From: Nematostella vectensis
Lineage: Eukaryota; Cnidaria; Anthozoa; Actiniaria; Edwardsiidae
Assembly (NCBI RefSeq): GCF_932526225.1
Contig: NC_064040.1
Span: 2,297,501 to 2,361,500 of the forward strand
DNA length: 64,000 nt
Reading direction: 5' to 3'
Positions within the stretch are counted from its first letter, which is position 1. The number at the start of each line of letters is the position of its first letter. Shown here one piece after another: positions 33,350-46,693 of the stretch. A program made the translations under genes and the position numbers. Below the pieces are notes generated by a model. That model did no database searches. It saw only the letters and a list, made by a program, of their open reading frames with translations, and was not told where the DNA came from.

Positions 33350-36300
33350 ATATACTGTAAAAACATGTGAGTAGAAAACAGTCAATAGCCATGGAGTTTT
33401 CAGTGTGTTGTACATGTTATACATGTTTTAGGATTTACCTAATTACTTACAGTATTTTTTTAAATAGAATTTTTTACTTGTATAATTTAGATGAGTAATA
33501 CATACTTTTTATAGTATGTTGTAGAACTCGTCTCGTTCCTCCTAAATAACAATCAAAATTATGTTTGTTATTATCTTCGTGCAAAGGAACCTACAGTAGT
33601 TTTTTAATCAGATAATTGTTTTTCCTTCAACACTCCCCTGTTATTTCAACAGCTCTCCCTTGAGTTTGCTTGTCTTAGAAATAGACCTTGTTTGATAAAC
33701 AAAGACATGTTACCCACTTATTCAATAATAGGTAACAACTGCAATATTGTACTGTATGAAAAGAGTGCCCCTCCCCCTTCTAATGTTGACATCAGTAAAT
33801 CTAGCAAGCTCATTTTGCTAGATGTATGATGTATACCAGGCTTGTATCCTCCAGGTCCATTTCCATACTCCGTGAAGACTTCTGAAACCATCTTGGATGC
33901 CATTACGGAATTGACCCGGAGACCCGGAGAAAAATTCACGAGGGGGAGGGCCAGTCAACACTCCTCTCCCCAAAGTCAGACGGTTGTTTGGATGGTCTGT
34001 TTTTTTTTTTTTTTTTTTCTTATTTTTCCGAAAACTACGCAGGAGTGAGAGGGGTTAAGCACTACGAAAAAAAAAATTGAATAGAAAAAAAAAAAAAAAA
34101 GAAAAAGAAAAAAGGCCATTGGCATAGGATCGAACCCGACCTGAAAAACAAAACGGAAACCATACATACGGATTACCCAATCGGTATGGCAGCACAAGGC
34201 TTTTACGGAAGGCTGTAAAGAACCCGAAGGCCCCAAGCACCGATATTTCCGGCGAATATGCTGTACAACACTCTTGCAAGGTATTCCGACCCGCGCATTA
34301 ATGGGGAGGGCAATAACCAGGATCCCAGGCCTGTAATACGGTTACGCCACGCACAGCTCGCTGAGATAGAGGATGAAAAAAATACAGGTCTATTTGGGCG
34401 TCTTGAGTCCCTTGGGGGCTCGCTATGTCGGCGCGTGGCATCGTAACGCACGGGCGCATTGTCTTTTATCGTGTACAGGACATCAAACAAGCGAAGAAAG
34501 AAAAACGTTTTTTTTTTTGGGAACCGTTTTTTTATATCATGCAAAAAGCGAAAATAAATAGAAATAAATAAAGTGCGATTTGGCGATTCTGTTTTTCTTT
34601 GTAGAGCTTATTAAGCTATTCACCGGCCTAAATATTCATAAAAGAAAATAAAAAATGCAATGAAGGACGTAAGGGGGAGAGGTTTGTAAAATCGCATAGA
34701 ATATCGACAAAATCCGCAATACTGTCTACACTGACTAAGTATAGCTGTATTTCACTTTAACCCTTTCACTCCTGGGTACTTTTGAGCAACATTGTAAGAA
34801 AAACAGACTGAAAACAGAAACCTCCCCCCCTATTTCAAGTCCAACACTACCAGTTAAGCTAAGCTACCGCTGACCCAAGACGGTATGCCTTGAAGTTTCC
34901 AACAATGTACTGCGGTGCCTTTTCTTTGTAGCGACGGCACTGCTACAGCCTGTTGCTTACAACAGTTTTGCTTGTAATTTGCTTAAAAATTACAGCTTTT
35001 TCACATCTGGAGAGTGCCTTAGGACATCATGAAGTTTTTTTGGGCATAATTAATGCTGTGCTTATGGATGTTTGCACGCTGAGGTTGATTCAATGGGATA
35101 ATTCCTTGTCTGGGCTTCACCAAGTGAGGAAGGAATTTTCTGGTGAATGGCCTCATAACTCTCCAATGTGGGCCATCTTTGCTACCCAACCTTATTCAAA
35201 AATTGTTTTCAGGCTTATTCTGGGTTCCTTGGACCTGGAAATGTTTTGTTTGGCTTCGGGGCAAAGAGACTTAAAAAAAAAACTGTTATGATTCTGGGGG
35301 AGGAGATTGCCCGCCTGTCTGTCAAGGTGTTTCCAAGACTCCCATGATGCAGTGCAGGCATGCAAAATAGGCTAACAATGGTGACTCGCTTCTAATGGAG
35401 GTTCTAGCATTGATTATTGTGACTGATTGCTGTAAAATGGGACCTGACGGAGCGCAATAAAGGTATCCATTGGTGACTTGATCTGTGTTTGCTTGTCTCT
35501 ATTTGTAGTTCGGAATTTTGTGTCTTTTTTGGTAAGGAATGTTTCTAAGTTTAAGCATTTTATTACGAATTGGTCAGCAATTAAGGTTGATATTTTGACA
35601 AAAGAGTCGATTCTATTACATTGCTAAGATGGGCTTTTGAAGGTCGTCTATGCCTTGGATGAATCTATGAGTATCCGGGTCTGGTGATGTTTAGTTTGCA
35701 TTTTTGACGTTTTGGAGTTGGGCCTATATTTTACAGGCGTCTCAGGGTGTTATGGCAATGAAAGGCTTAAAGGGACAGCGTCATGGTACTGCGCATGTCA
35801 GTGTTTATTGTAGGCTTTTAATCGCCTACAAATAGTTGAACTTTTTAAAAGCTGTCAATACCTTGTTAAAATAATATGCAATATTTTATTGAATGCAATA
35901 TTTTATAGAAACTACGTTTATTGACAGTTTGTGGTCATTTTCTTTGAATTTAAGTCCCCCACATGTACCAAAAGCTCATAAGTCAGTATTAGAGTTTACT
36001 AAATTTCATTGTGTCAGGGTCAGAGAGCTATTGAAAGCACTTACCATGGCACTGCCCCTTTGAATAGCTGTAAAAAAAAAAAAAAGGGAAGAGAAAATAG
36101 CTGGATGGGGTCTCTGTTGGTTTTGTTTTAGTTTTAGTTTTCTTTTATTATAATTTTTTCTGGGGTGGGGGAAGGGGGAATTCAGCTTAAAATTGCCTGT
36201 GGTCAATTCAACCAACTAAGCAACTAGTACAAAAGATGTTGGTTTTGCAGTCTGTTATTCAATACTTTCAAGGTTATCATGCAATTCTGTAGTTTGACTG

Positions 36301-36685
36301 GAAATATATACTTTTTTTCTATTCATTTACAGTTCTATATGTACAGTGTGACCATAGTCATGATTACAATTATTTATAATAATTTTTACCCACTAACAGA
36401 AACCAACTTGACTGCAAAAAACTCACTGTAAAGCATAAGATATTAGGCATTTCTTTCATGTGGCTGTGAGGTTGACCTGTCAACATCTACAGGGGCCACA
36501 CTCAACTCGGAATCATAGGGGTCCATAAAAGCAAGGTGTCGCAGAACCTTTTCCTGCCTTCCTTACTCTCCTTCACCAGGAACACCTGTGCAGCCGACAC
36601 CCTTAGGTGGATGGGGTGCACAGGTGCTTTGGGTGTGGCCCTGAAGATGGCACAGTGACCACAAGATGTACCAGAATGAAATTGT
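33350..36685 (+). repeat. Array unit U11
   Basis: 3336 bases. Alleles 114 A, 960 G, 1860 C, 2416 G, the same haplotype as U8; 10-A tract. Private changes are G to A at 34730 and T to G at 36254. The latter turns the minus-strand poly(A) signal AATAAA into AATAAC. Confidence 0.97.
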
Positions 36686-39600
36686 ATATACTGTAAAAAC
36701 ATGTGAGTAGAAAACAGTCAATAGCCATGGAGTTTTCAGTGTGTTGTACATGTTATACATGTTTTAGGATTTACCTAATTACTTACAGTATTTTTTTAAA
36801 TAGAATTTTTTACTTGTATAATTTAGATGAGTAATACATACTTTTTATAGTATGTTGTAGAACTCGTCTCGTTCCTCCTAAATAACAATCAAAATTATGT
36901 TTGTTATTATCTTCGTGCAAAGGAACCTACAGTAGTTTTTTAATCAGATAATTGTTTTTCCTTCAACACTCCCCTGTTATTTCAACAGCTCTCCCTTGAG
37001 TTTGCTTGTCTTAGAAATAGACCTTGTTTGATAAACAAAGACATGTTACCCACTTATTCAATAATAGGTAACAACTGCAATATTGTACTGTATGAAAAGA
37101 GTGCCCCTCCCCCTTCTAATGTTGACATCAGTAAATCTAGCAAGCTCATTTTGCTAGATGTATGATGTATACCAGGCTTGTATCCTCCAGGTCCATTTCC
37201 ATACTCCGTGAAGACTTCTGAAACCATCTTGGATGCCATTACGGAATTGACCCGGAGACCCGGAGAAAAATTCACGAGGGGGAGGGCCAGTCAACACTCC
37301 TCTCCCCAAAGTCAGACGGTTGTTTGGATGGTCTGTTTTTTTTTTTTTTTTCTTATTTTTCCGAAAACTACGCAGGAGTGAGAGGGGTTAAGCACTACGA
37401 AAAAAAAAATTGAATAGAAAAAAAAAAAAAAAAAGAAAAAGAAAAAAGGCCATTGGCATAGGATCGAACCCGACCTGAAAAACAAAACGGAAACCATACA
37501 TACGGATTACCCAATCGGTATGGCAGCACAAGGCTTTTACGGAAGGCTGTAAAGAACCCGAAGGCCCCAAGCACCGATATTTCCGGCGAATATGCTGTAC
37601 AACACTCTTGCAAGGTATTCCGACCCGCGCATTAATGGGGAGGACAATAACCAGGATCCCAGGCCTGTAATACGGTTACGCCACGCACAGCTCGCTGAGA
37701 TAGAGGATGAAAAAAATACAGGTCTATTTGGGCGTCTTGAGTCCCTTGGGGGCTCGCTATGTCGGCGCGTGGCATCGTAACGCACGGGCGCATTGTCTTT
37801 TATCGTGTACAGGACATCAAACAAGCGAAGAAAAAAAAACGTTTTTTTTTTTGGGAACCGTTTTTTTATATCATGCAAAAAGCGAAAATAAATAGAAATA
37901 AATAAAGTGCGATTTGGCGATTCTGTTTTTCTTTGTAGAGCTTATTAAGCTATTCACCGGCCTAAATATTCATAAAAGAAAATAAAAAATGCAATGAAGG
38001 ACGTAAGGGGGAGAGGTTTGTAAAATCGCATAGAATATCGACAAAATCCGCAATACTGTCTACGCTGACTAAGTATAGCTGTATTTCACTTTAACCCTTT
38101 CACTCCTGGGTACTTTTGAGCAACATTGTAAGAAAAACAGACTGAAAACAGAAACCTCCCCCCCTATTTCAAGTCCAACACTACCAGTTAAGCTAAGCTA
38201 CCGCTGACCCAAGACGGTATGCCTTGAAGTTTCCAACAATGTACTGCGGTGCCTTTTCTTTGTAGCGACGGCACTGCTACAGCCTGTTGCTTACAACAGT
38301 TTTGCTTGTAATTTGCTTAAAAATTACAGCTTTTTCACATCTGGAGAGTGCCTTAGGACATCATGAAGTTTTTTTGGGCATAATTAATGCTGTGCTTATG
38401 GATGTTTGCACGCTGAGGTTGATTCAATGGGATAATTCCTTGTCTGGGCTTCACCAAGTGAGGAAGGAATTTTCTGGTGAATGGCCTCATAACTCTCCAA
38501 TGTGGGCCATCTTTGCTACCCAACCTTATTCAAAAATTGTTTTAAGGCTTATTCTGGGTTCCTTGGACCTGGAAATGTTTTGTTTGGCTTCGGGGCAAAG
38601 AGACTTAAAAAAAAAACTGTTATGATTCTGGGGGAGGAGATTGCCCGCCTGTCTGTCAAGGTGTTTCCAAGACTCCCATGATGCAGTGCAGGCATGCAAA
38701 ATAGGCTAACAATGGTGACTCGCTTCTAATGGAGGTTCTAGCATTGATTATTGTGACTGATTGCTGTAAAATGGGACCTGACGGAGCGCAATAAAGGTAT
38801 CCATTGGTGACTTGATCTGTGTTTGCTTGTCTCTATTTGTAGTTCGGAATTTTGTGTCTTTTTTGGTAAGGAATGTTTCTAAGTTTAAGCATTTTATTAC
38901 GAATTGGTCAGCAATTAAGGTTGATATTTTGACAAAAGAGTCGATTCTATTACATTGCTAAGATGGGCTTTTGAAGGTCGTCTATGCCTTGGATGAATCT
39001 ATGAGTATCCGGGTCTGGTGATGTTTAGTTTGCATTTTTGACGTTTTGGAGTTGGGCCTATATTTTACAGGCGTCTCAGGGTGTTATGGCAATGAAAGAC
39101 TTAAAGGGACAGCGTCATGGTACTGCGCATGTCAGTGTTTATTGTAGGCTTTTAATCGCCTACAAATAGTTGAACTTTTTAAAAGCTGTCAATACCTTGT
39201 TAAAATAATATGCAATATTTTATTGAATGCAATATTTTATAGAAACTACGTTTATTGACAGTTTGTGGTCATTTTCTTTGAATTTAAGTCCCCCACATGT
39301 ACCAAAAGCTCATAAGTCAGTATTAGAGTTTACTAAATTTCATTGTGTCAGGGTCAGAGAGCTATTGAAAGCACTTACCATGGCACTGCCCCTTTGAATA
39401 GCTGTAAAAAAAAAAAAAAAGGGAAGAGAAAATAGCTGGATGGGGTCTCTGTTGGTTTTGTTTTAGTTTTAGTTTTCTTTTATTATAATTTTTTCTGGGG
39501 TGGGGGAAGGGGGAATTCAGCTTAAAATTGCCTGTGGTCAATTCAACCAACTAAGCAACTAGTACAAAAGATGTTGGTTTTGCAGTCTTTTATTCAATAC

Positions 39601-40020
39601 TTTCAAGGTTATCATGCAATTCTGTAGTTTGACTGGAAATATATACTTTTTTTCTATTCATTTACAGTTCTATATGTACAGTGTGACCATAGTCATGATT
39701 ACAATTATTTATAATAATTTTTACCCACTAACAGAAACCAACTTGACTGCAAAAAACTCACTGTAAAGCATAAGATATTAGGCATTTCTTTCATGTGGCT
39801 GTGAGGTTGACCTGTCAACATCTACAGGGGCCACACTCAACTCGGAATCATAGGGGTCCATAAAAGCAAGGTGTCGCAGAACCTTTTCCTGCCTTCCTTA
39901 CTCTCCTTCACCAGGAACACCTGTGCAGCCGACACCCTTAGGTGGATGGGGTGCACAGGTGCTTTGGGTGTGGCCCTGAAGATGGCACAGTGACCACAAG
40001 ATGTACCAGAATGAAATTGT
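36686..40020 (+). repeat. Array unit U12
   Basis: 3335 bases. Alleles 114 A, 960 A, 1150 A, 1860 A; 10-A tract. The 1150 A allele is shared only with U15. U12 and U15 have the same length and the same open-frame pattern throughout. Confidence 0.97.
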
Positions 40021-43000
40021 ATATACTGTAAAAACATGTGAGTAGAAAACAGTCAATAGCCATGGAGTTTTCAGTGTGTTGTACATGTTATACATGTTTT
40101 AGGATTTACCTAATTACTTACAGTATTTTTTTAAATAGAATTTTTTACTTGTATAATTTAGATGAGTAATACATACTTTTTATAGTATGTTGTAGAACTC
40201 GTCTCGTTCCTCCTAAATAACAATCAAAATTATGTTTGTTATTATCTTCGTGCAAAGGAACCTACAGTAGTTTTTTAATCAGATAATTGTTTTTCCTTCA
40301 ACACTCCCCTGTTATTTCAACAGCTCTCCCTTGAGTTTGCTTGTCTTAGAAATAGACCTTGTTTGATAAACAAAGACATGTTACCCACTTATTCAATAAT
40401 AGGTAACAACTGCAATATTGTACTGTATGAAAAGAGTGCCCCTCCCCCTTCTAATGTTGACATCAGTAAATCTAGCAAGCTCATTTTGCTAGATGTATGA
40501 TGTATACCAGGCTTGTATCCTCCAGGTCCATTTCCATACTCCGTGAAGACTTCTGAAACCATCTTGGATGCCATTACGGAATTGACCCGGAGACCCGGAG
40601 AAAAATTCACGAGGGGGAGGGCCAGTCAACACTCCTCTCCCCAAAGTCAGACGGTTGTTTGGATGGTCTGTTTTTTTTTTTTTTTCTTATTTTTCCGAAA
40701 ACTACGCAGGAGTGAGAGGGGTTAAGCACTACGAAAAAAAAAATTGAATAGAAAAAAAAAAAAAAATAAGAAAAAGAAAAAAGGCCATTGGCATAGGATC
40801 GAACCCGACCTGAAAAACAAAACGGAAACCATACATACGGATTACCCAATCGGTATGGCAGCACAAGGCTATTACGGAAGGCTGTAAAGAACCCGAAGGC
40901 CCCAAGCACCGATATTTCCGGCGAATATGCTGTACAACACTCTTGCAAGGTATTCCGACCCGCGCATTAATGGGGAGGACAATAACCAGGATCCCAGGCC
41001 TGTAATACGGTTACGCCACGCACAGCTCGCTGAGATAGAGGATGAAAAAAAATACAGGTCTATTTGGGCGTCTTGAGTCCCTTGGGGGCTCGCTATGTCG
41101 GCGCGTGGCATCGTAACGCACGGGCGCATTGTCTTTTATCGTGTACAGGACATCAAACAAGCGAAGAAAGAAAAACGTTTTTTTTTTTGGGAACCGTTTT
41201 TTTATATCATGCAAAAAGCGAAAATAAATAGAAATAAATAAAGTGCGATTTGGCGATTCTGTTTTTCTTTGTAGAGCTTATTAAGCTATTCACCGGCCTA
41301 AATATTCATAAAAGAAAATAAAAAATGCAATGAAGGACGTAAGGGGGAGAGGTTTGTAAAATCGCATAGAATATCGACAAAATCCGCAATACTGTCTACG
41401 CTGACTAAGTATAGCTGTATTTCACTTTAACCCTTTCACTCCTGGGTACTTTTGAGCAACATTGTAAGAAAAACAGACTGAAAACAGAAACCTCCCCCCC
41501 TATTTCAAGTCCAACACTACCAGTTAAGCTAAGCTACCGCTGACCCAAGACGGTATGCCTTGAAGTTTCCAACAATGTACTGCGGTGCCTTTTCTTTGTA
41601 GCGACGGCACTGCTACAGCCTGTTGCTTACAACAGTTTTGCTTGTAATTTGCTTAAAAATTACAGCTTTTTCACATCTGGAGAGTGCCTTAGGACATCAT
41701 GAAGTTTTTTTGGGCATAATTAATGCTGTGCTTATGGATGTTTGCACGCTGAGGTTGATTCAATGGGATAATTCCTTGTCTGGGCTTCACCAAGTGAGGA
41801 AGGAATTTTCTGGTGAATGGCCTCATAACTCTCCAATGTGGGCCATCTTTGCTACCCAACCTTATTCAAAAATTGTTTTCAGGCTTATTCTGGGTTCCTT
41901 GGACCTGGAAATGTTTTGTTTGGCTTCGGGGCAAAGAGACTTAAAAAAAAAACTGTTATGATTCTGGGGGAGGAGATTGCCCGCCTGTCTGTCAAGGTGT
42001 TTCCAAGACTCCCATGATGCAGTGCAGGCATGCAAAATAGGCTAACAATGGTGACTCGCTTCTAATGGAGGTTCTAGCATTGATTATTGTGACTGATTGC
42101 TGTAAAATGGGACCTGACGGAGCGCAATAAAGGTATCCATTGGTGACTTGATCTGTGTTTGCTTGTCTCTATTTGTAGTTCGGAATTTTGTGTCTTTTTT
42201 GGTAAGGAATGTTTCTAAGTTTAAGCATTTTATTACGAATTGGTCAGCAATTAAGGTTGATATTTTGACAAAAGAGTCGATTCTATTACATTGCTAAGAT
42301 GGGCTTTTGAAGGTCGTCTATGCCTTGGATGAATCTATGAGTATCCGGGTCTGGTGATGTTTAGTTTGCATTTTTGACGTTTTGGAGTTGGGCCTATATT
42401 TTACAGGCGTCTCAGGGTGTTATGGCAATGAAAGACTTAAAGGGACAGCGTCATGGTACTGCGCATGTCAGTGTTTATTGTAGGCTTTTAATCGCCTACA
42501 AATAGTTGAACTTTTTAAAAGCTGTCAATACCTTGTTAAAATAATATGCAATATTTTATTGAATGCAATATTTTATAGAAACTACGTTTATTGACAGTTT
42601 GTGGTCATTTTCTTTGAATTTAAGTCCCCCACATGTACCAAAAGCTCATAAGTCAGTATTAGAGTTTACTAAATTTCATTGTGTCAGGGTCAGAGAGCTA
42701 TTGAAAGCACTTACCATGGCACTGCCCCTTTGAATAGCTGTAAAAAAAAAAAAAAAGGGAAGAGAAAATAGCTGGATGGGGTCTCTGTTGGTTTTGTTTT
42801 AGTTTTAGTTTTCTTTTATTATAATTTTTTCTGGGGTGGGGGAAGGGGGAATTCAGCTTAAAATTGCCTGTGGTCAATTCAACCAACTAAGCAACTAGTA
42901 CAAAAGATGTTGGTTTTGCAGTCTTTTATTCAATACTTTCAAGGTTATCATGCAATTCTGTAGTTTGACTGGAAATATATACTTTTTTTCTATTCATTTA

Positions 43001-43356
43001 CAGTTCTATATGTACAGTGTGACCATAGTCATGATTACAATTATTTATAATAATTTTTACCCACTAACAGAAACCAACTTGACTGCAAAAAACTCACTGT
43101 AAAGCATAAGATATTAGGCATTTCTTTCATGTGGCTGTGAGGTTGACCTGTCAACATCTACAGGGGCCACACTCAACTCGGAATCATAGGGGTCCATAAA
43201 AGCAAGGTGTCGCAGAACCTTTTCCTGCCTTCCTTACTCTCCTTCACCAGGAACACCTGTGCAGCCGACACCCTTAGGTGGATGGGGTGCACAGGTGCTT
43301 TGGGTGTGGCCCTGAAGATGGCACAGTGACCACAAGATGTACCAGAATGAAATTGT
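40021..43356 (+). repeat. Array unit U13
   Basis: 3336 bases. Alleles 114 A, 960 A, 1860 C; 10-A tract. It is the most changed copy around the CpG-dense block: a T interrupts the A run at 40767, T to A at 40871, and an extra A in the run near 41045 shifts the small frames crossing it. Confidence 0.97.
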
Positions 43357-46300
43357 ATATACTGTAAAAACATGTGAGTAGAAAACAGTCAATAGCCATG
43401 GAGTTTTCAGTGTGTTGTACATGTTATACATGTTTTAGGATTTACCTAATTACTTACAGTATTTTTTTAAATAGAATTTTTTACTTGTATAATCTAGATG
43501 AGTAATACATACTTTTTATAGTATGTTGTAGAACTCGTCTCGTTCCTCCTAAATAACAATCAAAATTATGTTTGTTATTATCTTCGTGCAAAGGAACCTA
43601 CAGTAGTTTTTTAATCAGATAATTGTTTTTCCTTCAACACTCCCCTGTTATTTCAACAGCTCTCCCTTGAGTTTGCTTGTCTTAGAAATAGACCTTGTTT
43701 GATAAACAAAGACATGTTACCCACTTATTCAATAATAGGTAACAACTGCAATATTGTACTGTATGAAAAGAGTGCCCCTCCCCCTTCTAATGTTGACATC
43801 AGTAAATCTAGCAAGCTCATTTTGCTAGATGTATGATGTATACCAGGCTTGTATCCTCCAGGTCCATTTCCATACTCCGTGAAGACTTCTGAAACCATCT
43901 TGGATGCCATTACGGAATTGACCCGGAGACCCGGAGAAAAATTCACGAGGGGGAGGGCCAGTCAACACTCCTCTCCCCAAAGTCAGACGGTTGTTTGGAT
44001 GGTCTGTTTTTTTTTTTTTTTTTCTTATTTTTCCGAAAACTACGCAGGAGTGAGAGGGGTTAAGCACTACGAAAAAAAAAATTGAATAGAAAAAAAAAAA
44101 AAAAAAGAAAAAGAAAAAAGGCCATTGGCATAGGATCGAACCCGACCTGAAAAACAAAACGGAAACCATACATACGGATTACCCAATCGGTATGGCAGCA
44201 CAAGGCTTTTACGGAAGGCTGTAAAGAACCCGAAGGCCCCAAGCACCGATATTTCCGGCGAATATGCTGTACAACACTCTTGCAAGGTATTCCGACCCGC
44301 GCATTAATGGGGAGGACAATAACCAGGATCCCAGGCCTGTAATACGGTTACGCCACGCACAGCTCGCTGAGATAGAGGATGAAAAAAATACAGGTCTATT
44401 TGGGCGTCTTGAGTCCCTTGGGGGCTCGCTATGTCGGCGCGTGGCATCGTAACGCACGGGCGCATTGTCTTTTATCGTGTACAGGACATCAAACAAGCGA
44501 AGAAAGAAAAACGTTTTTTTTTTTGGGAACCGTTTTTTTATATCATGCAAAAAGCGAAAATAAATAGAAATAAATAAAGTGCGATTTGGCGATTCTGTTT
44601 TTCTTTGTAGAGCTTATTAAGCTATTCACCGGCCTAAATATTCATAAAAGAAAATAAAAAATGCAATGAAGGACGTAAGGGGGAGAGGTTTGTAAAATCG
44701 CATAGAATATCGACAAAATCCGCAATACTGTCTACGCTGACTAAGTATAGCTGTATTTCACTTTAACCCTTTCACTCCTGGGTACTTTTGAGCAACATTG
44801 TAAGAAAAACAGACTGAAAACAGAAACCTCCCCCCCTATTTCAAGTCCAACACTACCAGTTAAGCTAAGCTACCGCTGACCCAAGACGGTATGCCTTGAA
44901 GTTTCCAACAATGTACTGCGGTGCCTTTTCTTTGTAGCGACGGCACTGCTACAGCCTGTTGCTTACAACAGTTTTGCTTGTAATTTGCTTAAAAATTACA
45001 GCTTTTTCACATCTGGAGAGTGCCTTAGGACATCATGAAGTTTTTTTGGGCATAATTAATGCTGTGCTTATGGATGTTTGCACGCTGAGGTTGATTCAAT
45101 GGGATAATTCCTTGTCTGGGCTTCACCAAGTGAGGAAGGAATTTTCTGGTGAATGGCCTCATAACTCTCCAATGTGGGCCATCTTTGCTACCCAACCTTA
45201 TTCAAAAATTGTTTTAAGGCTTATTCTGGGTTCCTTGGACCTGGAAATGTTTTGTTTGGCTTCGGGGCAAAGAGACTTAAAAAAAAAACTGTTATGATTC
45301 TGGGGGAGGAGATTGCCCGCCTGTCTGTCAAGGTGTTTCCAAGACTCCCATGATGCAGTGCAGGCATGCAAAATAGGCTAACAATGGTGACTCGCTTCTA
45401 ATGGAGGTTCTAGCATTGATTATTGTGACTGATTGCTGTAAAATGGGACCTGACGGAGCGCAATAAAGGTATCCATTGGTGACTTGATCTGTGTTTGCTT
45501 GTCTCTATTTGTAGTTCGGAATTTTGTGTCTTTTTTGGTAAGGAATGTTTCTAAGTTTAAGCATTTTATTACGAATTGGTCAGCAATTAAGGTTGATATT
45601 TTGACAAAAGAGTCGATTCTATTACATTGCTAAGATGGGCTTTTGAAGGTCGTCTATGCCTTGGATGAATCTATGAGTATCCGGGTCTGGTGATGTTTAG
45701 TTTGCATTTTTGACGTTTTGGAGTTGGGCCTATATTTTACAGGCGTCTCAGGGTGTTATGGCAATGAAAGACTTAAAGGGACAGCGTCATGGTACTGCGC
45801 ATGTCAGTGTTTATTGTAGGCTTTTAATCGCCTACAAATAGTTGAACTTTTTAAAAGCTGTCAATACCTTGTTAAAATAATATGCAATATTTTATTGAAT
45901 GCAATATTTTATAGAAACTACGTTTATTGACAGTTTGTGGTCATTTTCTTTGAATTTAAGTCCCCCACATGTACCAAAAGCTCATAAGTCAGTATTAGAG
46001 TTTACTAAATTTCATTGTGTCAGGGTCAGAGAGCTATTGAAAGCACTTACCATGGCACTGCCCCTTTGAATAGCTGTAAAAAAAAAAAAAAAAGGGAAGA
46101 GAAAATAGCTGGATGGGGTCTCTGTTGGTTTTGTTTTAGTTTTAGTTTTCTTTTATTATAATTTTTTCTGGGGTGGGGGAAGGGGGAATTCAGCTTAAAA
46201 TTGCCTGTGGTCAATTCAACCAACTAAGCAACTAGTACAAAAGATGTTGGTTTTGCAGTCTTTTATTCAATACTTTCAAGGTTATCATGCAATTCTGTAG

Positions 46301-46693
46301 TTTGACTGGAAATATATACTTTTTTTCTATTCATTTACAGTTCTATATGTACAGTGTGACCATAGTCATGATTACAATTATTTATAATAATTTTTACCCA
46401 CTAACAGAAACCAACTTGACTGCAAAAAACTCACTGTAAAGCATAAGATATTAGGCATTTCTTTCATGTGGCTGTGAGGTTGACCTGTCAACATCTACAG
46501 GGGCCACACTCAACTCGGAATCATAGGGGTCCATAAAAGCAAGGTGTCGCAGAACCTTTTCCTGCCTTCCTTACTCTCCTTCACCAGGAACACCTGTGCA
46601 GCCGACACCCTTAGGTGGATGGGGTGCACAGGTGCTTTGGGTGTGGCCCTGAAGATGGCACAGTGACCACAAGATGTACCAGAATGAAATTGT
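43357..46693 (+). repeat. Array unit U14
   Basis: 3337 bases. Alleles 114 A, 138 C, 960 A, 1860 A; 10-A tract. The 138 C allele is shared only with the partial U20, six units away. Confidence 0.97.
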
